DNA from: Paraplanobispora takensis
GTDB taxonomy: Bacteria; Actinomycetota; Actinomycetes; Streptosporangiales; Streptosporangiaceae
Reading direction: 5' to 3'
NCBI RefSeq assembly: GCF_016863195.1
Contig: NZ_BOOK01000004.1
Coordinates: 124,001 to 188,000 of the forward strand
Length of the DNA: 64,000 bases
The notes under the pieces were generated by a model. It had not been told where the DNA came from and searched no databases. It was given only the letters and a program-made list of their open reading frames with translations. The position numbers and the translations under genes are program-made. Each line of letters opens with the position of its first letter. Within the stretch, counting starts at the first letter, position 1. Positions 59,373-64,000 of the stretch are shown piece by piece.

Positions 59373-61058
59373 TCAGACCTCGACGACCACCGGGATGATC
59401 ATCGGGCGGCGGCGGTAGGTGTCGCTCACCCAGCGGCCCACGGTCCTGCGGACCACGCGGCGGATCTGCTGGATGTCGACCACCCCGTCGGCGGCGTTGT
59501 CCTGCAGGGCCCTCTCGACCTGGGGAATGACCTCGTCGAAGCGGTCGGGGTCGATGCCCGAGCCGCGGGCGTGGATCTCGGGCCCGGCCGTCAGCTTGCC
59601 GGTGTTCGAGTCGACCACGACGACGACCGAGATGAACCCCTCCTCGCCCAGGATCCTGCGGTCCTTCAGCGCGAAGTCGGTCACGTCGCCGACGGAGGTG
59701 CCGTCCACGTAGACGTAGCCGGCCTGGACGGCGCCCGAGATCCGCGCGCGGCCGTCGATGAGGTCGACCACCACGCCGTCCTCGGCGATCACGATGTGAT
59801 CGTCGGGCACGCCGGTCAGCGCGGCCAGCTTGGCGTGCGCCCGCAGGTGCCGCCACTCGCCGTGCACCGGCATGAAGTTGGACGGCCGGGTCAGGTTGAG
59901 CACGTACAGCAGCTCCCCCGCGGCCGCGTGCCCGGACACGTGCACCTTGGCGTTGCCCTTGTGCACGACCCGGGCGCCCCAGCGGGTCAGCCCGTTGATC
60001 ACCCTCGTGACGGCGGTCTCGTTGCCCGGCACCAGCGAGGAGGCCAGCAGCACGGTGTCGCCCTCGGCGATGCGGATGGGGTGGTCGCGGTTGGCCATGC
60101 GCGACAGCGCGGCCATCGGCTCGCCCTGGGAACCGGTGCAGATCAGCACCACGTCCTCCGGCGGCCAGCCCTCGATCTCCTTGGAGTCGACGATCAGGCC
60201 CGGCGGCACCTTCAGGTAGCCCAGGTCGCGCGCCACGCCCATGTTGCGGACCATGGAGCGGCCGATCAGCGCGACCTTGCGGCCGTGCCTCTCGGCGGAG
60301 TCCACGACCTGCTGGACGCGGTGGATGTGGGAGGCGAAGCTCGCCACGATCACGCGCTTGGTCGCGGTGCGGACCACCTCGTCGATGACCGGCGCGATCT
60401 CCCGCTCGCTGGTGACGAAGCCCGGCACCTCGGCGTTGGTGGAGTCGGACATCAGCAGGTCGACACCCTCGCGGCCGAGCCTGGCGAACCCGCCCAGGTC
60501 GGTCAGGCGCCCGTCGCTGGGCAACTGGTCCATCCGGAAGTCCCCGGTGTGCAGGACGATGCCCGCGGGCGTCCTGATCGCGACCGCCAGGGCGTCCGGG
60601 ATCGAGTGGTTGACCGCGAGGAACTCGCAGTCGAACGGCCCGAACCGGTGCCGCTGCTCCTCGGCGACCTCGACCTTGACCGGCTGGATGCGGTGCTCGG
60701 TCAGCTTGGCCTCGATCAGCGCCAGGGTGAGCCTGGAGCCGACGACCGGGATGTCGCGACGTTCGCGCAGGAGGTACGGCACCGCGCCGATGTGGTCCTC
60801 GTGGGCGTGGGTCAGCACCACGGCTTCGACGTCGTCCAGGCGGTCGCGGATGTAGTCGAAGTCGGGCAGGATCAGGTCGACTCCGGGCTGCTCCGGTTCG
60901 GGGAACAGCACTCCGCAGTCGACGATCAGCAGGCGGCCGTCGAACTCGAACACCGCCATGTTGCGGCCGATCTCCCCGAGCCCGCCCAGCGCCACGATGC
61001 GCAGCGCGCCCTCGGGAAGCAACGGGGGCGGGCCGAGTTCGGGATGGGGGTGACTCAT
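59373..61058 (-). CDS. rnj: Ribonuclease J
   Basis: 561 residues, metallo-beta-lactamase/beta-CASP nuclease with 5'-3' exo- and endonuclease activity in RNA decay and rRNA maturation. HAHEDH is the zinc motif, GDFRMD and NHSIPDA supply further ligands, and SGHAAAGEL is in the beta-CASP region. Length matches the family. ATG 61058 has GAGAGG about 9 bp upstream. It follows dapA as in mycobacteria. The 5' region has two tandem 14-bp repeats. Confidence 0.96.
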   Translation of the reverse strand: MSHPHPELGPPPLLPEGALRIVALGGLGEIGRNMAVFEFDGRLLIVDCGVLFPEPEQPGVDLILPDFDYIRDRLDDVEAVVLTHAHEDHIGAVPYLLRERRDIPVVGSRLTLALIEAKLTEHRIQPVKVEVAEEQRHRFGPFDCEFLAVNHSIPDALAVAIRTPAGIVLHTGDFRMDQLPSDGRLTDLGGFARLGREGVDLLMSDSTNAEVPGFVTSEREIAPVIDEVVRTATKRVIVASFASHIHRVQQVVDSAERHGRKVALIGRSMVRNMGVARDLGYLKVPPGLIVDSKEIEGWPPEDVVLICTGSQGEPMAALSRMANRDHPIRIAEGDTVLLASSLVPGNETAVTRVINGLTRWGARVVHKGNAKVHVSGHAAAGELLYVLNLTRPSNFMPVHGEWRHLRAHAKLAALTGVPDDHIVIAEDGVVVDLIDGRARISGAVQAGYVYVDGTSVGDVTDFALKDRRILGEEGFISVVVVVDSNTGKLTAGPEIHARGSGIDPDRFDEVIPQVERALQDNAADGVVDIQQIRRVVRRTVGRWVSDTYRRRPMIIPVVVEV

Positions 61059-61073
61059 CCGGTCACACCTCTC

Positions 61074-61101
61074 TCACATGTACGAACTCACATGTACGAA
61101 C
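61074..61101. repeat. Exact tandem 14-bp repeat upstream of rnj
   Basis: TCACATGTACGAAC occurs twice back to back (61074-61087, 61088-61101), starting 16 bp upstream of the rnj ATG. It is in the leader or promoter, where a repeated protein- or RNA-binding site is possible. Confidence 0.8.
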
Positions 61102-61224
61102 GAACCTCCCGGACGACCGGACTGCCCCCTCGCCGAGCACTCCGGACTCCATCGGGTCCCTGCGTCGGTCGTTCAAACCGTCGTTCCTCCCTCCAGCGGC
61201 CCTCTGCGGCCGCGACGTTCCGTC

Positions 61225-62151
61225 TCATGCCACGACCCCGTCGGACAGCTTCACGCCGCCCGCCACGAGGTCCTCGCGCAGTCGCGCGATCTGCTGTTCG
61301 GTGGCCTCCGCCAGCGGCAGCCGTACGGGCCCCGCGGGCCGGCCCACCAGCGCCAGCGCCGCCTTGACCATGATCGCGCCTCCGGCCTGCATCATGATCC
61401 CGGAGACGACCGGGAGCAGACGGCGGTGGACGGCCAGCGCTCCGGCGACGTCGCCGGAGCGGTACAGCTCCATCATGGTGGCGATCTCGGCGCCCACGAC
61501 GTGGCCCACGACGCTCACGCATCCGGCGGCGCCGACCGAGAGCCAGGGCAGGTTCAGGGTGTCGTCACCCGAGTAGAAGACCAGGTCGGTGGCCGCCATG
61601 ACCTGCGACCCCGCGAAGAGGTCGGCCTTGGCGTCCTTCACCGCGACGATGCGCTCGTGGTGCGCCAGCCGGAGGAGGGTCTCGCTCTGGATCGGCACAC
61701 CGCTGCGGCCGGGGATGTCGTAGAGCATGACCGGCAGCCCCGTGGCGTCGGCCACGGCGGTGAAGTGCCGGTAGAGCCCCTCCTGCGGGGGCTTGTTGTA
61801 GTACGGCGTCACCACCAGCAGGCCGTGGGCCCCGGCGCGCTCGGCGGCGCGGGCCAGCTCGATGCTGTGGTGGGTGTCGTTGCTGCCCGCTCCTGCCACC
61901 ACGACGGCGCGGTCGCCGACCGCTTCGAGGACGGCGCGCAGAAGGCGCTCCTTCTCCTCGTCGGTGGTGGTCGGGGACTCGCCCGTCGTGCCGCTCACCA
62001 CGAGGCCGTCGTTGCTCTGCTCGTCCACCAGGTAGGTCGCCAGGCGCTGCACCGCCTCGTAGTCGACCGCGCCGTCATCGGTGAACGGTGTCACCATGGC
62101 GGTCAGCATGCGGCCGAAGGGGGCGTCGGAGGTCGTCATTGGTGCTGCCAT
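61225..62151 (-). CDS. dapA: 4-hydroxy-tetrahydrodipicolinate synthase
   Basis: 308 residues, a TIM-barrel aldolase of lysine/diaminopimelate synthesis. GTTGESPT is the substrate loop. YYNKPPQEGLY carries the catalytic Tyr, MLYDIPGRSG the next loop, and VAVKDAK the Schiff-base Lys. It condenses pyruvate with aspartate semialdehyde. I use ATG 62151; ATG 62139 four codons on is equally plausible, and the frame is open 25 codons further upstream. rnj follows after 166 bp. Confidence 0.94.
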   Translation of the reverse strand: MAAPMTTSDAPFGRMLTAMVTPFTDDGAVDYEAVQRLATYLVDEQSNDGLVVSGTTGESPTTTDEEKERLLRAVLEAVGDRAVVVAGAGSNDTHHSIELARAAERAGAHGLLVVTPYYNKPPQEGLYRHFTAVADATGLPVMLYDIPGRSGVPIQSETLLRLAHHERIVAVKDAKADLFAGSQVMAATDLVFYSGDDTLNLPWLSVGAAGCVSVVGHVVGAEIATMMELYRSGDVAGALAVHRRLLPVVSGIMMQAGGAIMVKAALALVGRPAGPVRLPLAEATEQQIARLREDLVAGGVKLSDGVVA

Positions 62152-62558
62152 AGACGGAACGGTACCCGGATCCGGCGGGACGGTGGACGCCGCCACCCCG
62201 CTCCGCCCGCCCGGCGAGCCGCTCACGGCTCCCCGGGGGCCCGTCGAACGGTCGATGACCCCAAAGCACTCCTAATATCCCGTAACTCCACCTTCACAGG
62301 ACATTCCCCGATCAAAGCCCCGAAACTCCCCCCGGGCACACGAAAGAGGCCGCCGATATGTGCTCGGGGGTACACACATCGACGACCTCTACCGTTCAAT
62401 CGGGGGCGCCCACGGAGGTGTTACACGATCTCCGAGAGATTTTTCCCTTCCGGGAGAAGGCCTGCGGAAGGCCCTAAAGTTGGAGCTCCAAATTCCTGCC
62501 ATTACCCTGAGTTTTCCGCCGAATACGCCAGGATGGGACATCGTCCAAGAACCTTGGG
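62152..62558. promoter_or_regulatory. Divergent promoter region of dapA and the GntR gene
   Basis: 407 bp without a gene. On the GntR side the 12-bp palindrome TTGGAGCTCCAA (62480-62491) overlaps a possible promoter, TTGGAG with TACCCT 17 bp later (62503-62508), so autoregulation is plausible. I see no riboswitch-like leader for dapA. Confidence 0.5.
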
Positions 62559-63293
62559 ATGGATCACGTGGCAAGTTCCGATCCGGTCTACCTGCGCGTC
62601 GTCGCAGACATCCGCCGCCAGATCGTCGACGGATCGCTGCCCCCCGGCGCCCCGATCCCCTCGCGGGCCCAGCTCACCCGTAAGTACGGCGTCGGCGAAA
62701 CCGCGGCACGCCACGCGCTGCGCGTGCTCGCCTCCGAAGGCCTCATCGTCGGCCGTGTCGGCTCCGGCCACTACGTCCGGGCCAGACCCGTGCTCCTGCC
62801 GCTGTACCGATGGCGGTTCCACGACAACCGCGTCCCCTTCGGGGCCGACCTGCCGTCGCAGGGCACCCGCACCACCTGGGACTGGCGCGCCGAACCCGCC
62901 GAGGCCACCCCCGACATCGCCCAGCGGCTGCGCCTGAAGGAGGCGGCCCCCGTCACCCGCATCCGCTACGTGTTCCGCGGCGACGGCAAACCCGTCCAGC
63001 TGGCGACCTCCTACGAACCCGCCGGGCTCGGCGAGCCCGTGTCGGACGAGACCCAGCGGGCCCTGATCAACCGCATCTCGTCGGCCGGCATGAAGATCAC
63101 CGAGGTCGTGGAGGAGGTCTACACGCGCGTGCCCCAGCCCTCCGAGAGCGACGCGCTCGCCCTGCCCGCCGGCGTGCACGTCCTGCACGTCGAACGCACC
63201 CACTGGGCCGGCGACCGCCCCGTCGAGACCAGCGACATCGTCATCCCCGGCGACCGCTTCCGGCTGGTCTACTCCCAGTCCCTGCACTCCTGA
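62559..63293 (+). CDS. GntR family regulator with UTRA domain
   Basis: 244 residues. The winged helix (YLRVVADIRRQIVDG, then GVGETAARHALRVLASEGLI) belongs to the HutC/UTRA branch. The C-terminal UTRA domain (~85-240) begins after VRARPVLLPLYRW and binds a small effector. ATG 62559 is the first candidate; GTG 62568 (MASSDPVYLR after conversion) may be the real start. No target gene is obvious beside itself; dapA is divergent and radC follows. Confidence 0.9.
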   Translation: MDHVASSDPVYLRVVADIRRQIVDGSLPPGAPIPSRAQLTRKYGVGETAARHALRVLASEGLIVGRVGSGHYVRARPVLLPLYRWRFHDNRVPFGADLPSQGTRTTWDWRAEPAEATPDIAQRLRLKEAAPVTRIRYVFRGDGKPVQLATSYEPAGLGEPVSDETQRALINRISSAGMKITEVVEEVYTRVPQPSESDALALPAGVHVLHVERTHWAGDRPVETSDIVIPGDRFRLVYSQSLHS

Positions 63294-63455
63294 GGCACTC
63301 CCCGCCCTCCCGCGGGACCTGCCCGGCCCCGCGCCTCCGGGCGGGATCACCGGGGCGGACCGGCGCGTCCGCGCGGACCCACCGTGATCATGACGGCACG
63401 GAATGTCGGCATCCACTGGTAGAACGGGAACGGTTTCCCACGCCGGAGGTGCCGA

Positions 63456-64000
63456 TTGCGCGTCAAGGACATGCCCCCGGGCGACCAGCCGCGTGAGCGG
63501 CTCCTGTCGACGGGGGCGGCGGCCCTGGCCGACCGCGAGCTTCTGGCGTTGCTTCTCGGCTCGGGCAGCCGGGGCGCCAACGCGGTCGAGCTCGCCTCCC
63601 GCCTGATCGCCCACTGCGGCGACCTGCGCGGGCTGGCCCGCTCCGACGCCCACCGCCTGATGACGGTCCCGGGCGTCGGCCCGGCCAAGGCCGCCCGCGT
63701 CATCGCCGCCTTCCATCTCGTACGGCAGGCGCAGACGGAGCCGGAGCGCCGCCGCATCACCTGCTCGGGCGACCTGGCCGCCGTCGCCTCCCCCCTGCTG
63801 CGCGACCTCGGCCACGAGCGTGTGGTCGCCGTGATCTGCGACTCCGGCGGCTCCGTGATCCGCAGGGTGATCGTCAGCGAGGGCGGCAGCGACCACGCCC
63901 TCGCCCCCGTCCGGGAGATCGTCACGACCGTCCTCACCTCCGGCGGCGCCTCCTTCGGCCTGGCCCACAACCACCCCAGCGGCCACCTCGACCCCAGCCC
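63456..64000 (+). CDS. radC: RadC-like JAB domain protein, 5' part
   Basis: 181 codons are visible and the frame continues past the window. TTG 63456 is the start because GGAGG lies 6 bp upstream. An N-terminal helix-hairpin-helix-like region (MTVPGVGPAKAARVIAA) is followed by the JAB/MPN domain with LAHNHPSG, the metal-binding motif. RadC proteins are common, but their role in repair is not established. TTG start explains why the gene can be overlooked. Confidence 0.93.
   Translation, partial: MRVKDMPPGDQPRERLLSTGAAALADRELLALLLGSGSRGANAVELASRLIAHCGDLRGLARSDAHRLMTVPGVGPAKAARVIAAFHLVRQAQTEPERRRITCSGDLAAVASPLLRDLGHERVVAVICDSGGSVIRRVIVSEGGSDHALAPVREIVTTVLTSGGASFGLAHNHPSGHLDPS

Overview
The window is very GC-rich DNA with actinomycete-style gene structure: GTG/TTG starts, overlapping stop/start codons and strong G/C bias at third codon positions. 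Core genes (recA-recX, DUF3046, lhr, clgR-cinA-pgsA-rimO-rodZ-ftsK, rnj-dapA) fit a filamentous actinomycete, most likely Streptosporangiales. That placement is an inference from gene content, not from a search.

Layout. 0-13.9 kb is core DNA: the tail of an S9-type peptidase, rny (RNase Y), recX, recA with both an SOS box and a RecA-NDp/PafBC-type promoter, a small hypothetical gene, DUF3046, a VOC protein, a PLP decarboxylase and the long helicase lhr. 13.9-45.4 kb is an accessory block. It opens with a decayed XRE gene, a NarL-type two-component system and a small membrane protein. Then come two divergent operons of a non-ribosomal peptide pathway (18.1-37.3 kb), followed by a VanX-type dipeptidase, and a sugar ABC operon with a GH3 glycosidase flanked by two paralogous ROK repressors. 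45.6-53.7 kb returns to core genes: an Rrf2 regulator, a Nei-like glycosylase, clgR, cinA, pgsA, rimO, a RodZ-like protein and ftsK. 53.9-59.2 kb is a uronate/2-keto-3-deoxygluconate catabolic cassette (SSS transporter, tautomerase, PfkB kinase, IclR regulator, kduD, kduI). 59.3-64 kb holds rnj, dapA, a GntR regulator and the 5' part of radC.

The peptide pathway is the most striking part. The leftward operon runs AMP-ligase, stand-alone condensation domain, ACP, E1-alpha, E1-beta, lipoyl E2, and then one 1832-residue protein carrying C-A-PCP-TE joined to a complete MFS exporter. All seven genes overlap or lie close together. The rightward operon runs C-A-PCP NRPS, MbtH, a second carrier protein, a second stand-alone condensation domain, and a dimethylformamidase-like protein with a tectonin-like tail. 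Specificity residues read by eye resemble the glycine code (rightward NRPS) and the aspartate code (leftward NRPS). The thioesterase has Cys in place of the usual nucleophilic Ser. The simplest reading is an acyl-Gly-Asp-type product whose acyl starter is made by the AMP-ligase and/or the 2-oxoacid-dehydrogenase-like enzymes on an ACP, released by a Cys thioesterase and exported by the same polypeptide.

Regulatory DNA is unusually readable. Three promoters of the uronate cassette share paired CTACATGAAAC-like half-sites exactly 20 bp apart, probably the IclR operator. A near-perfect CelR/CebR-type box stands between the second ROK gene and the Rrf2 gene. Several long perfect hairpins mark operon ends. 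Short tandem repeats (57, 17 and 14 bp units) occur between genes.
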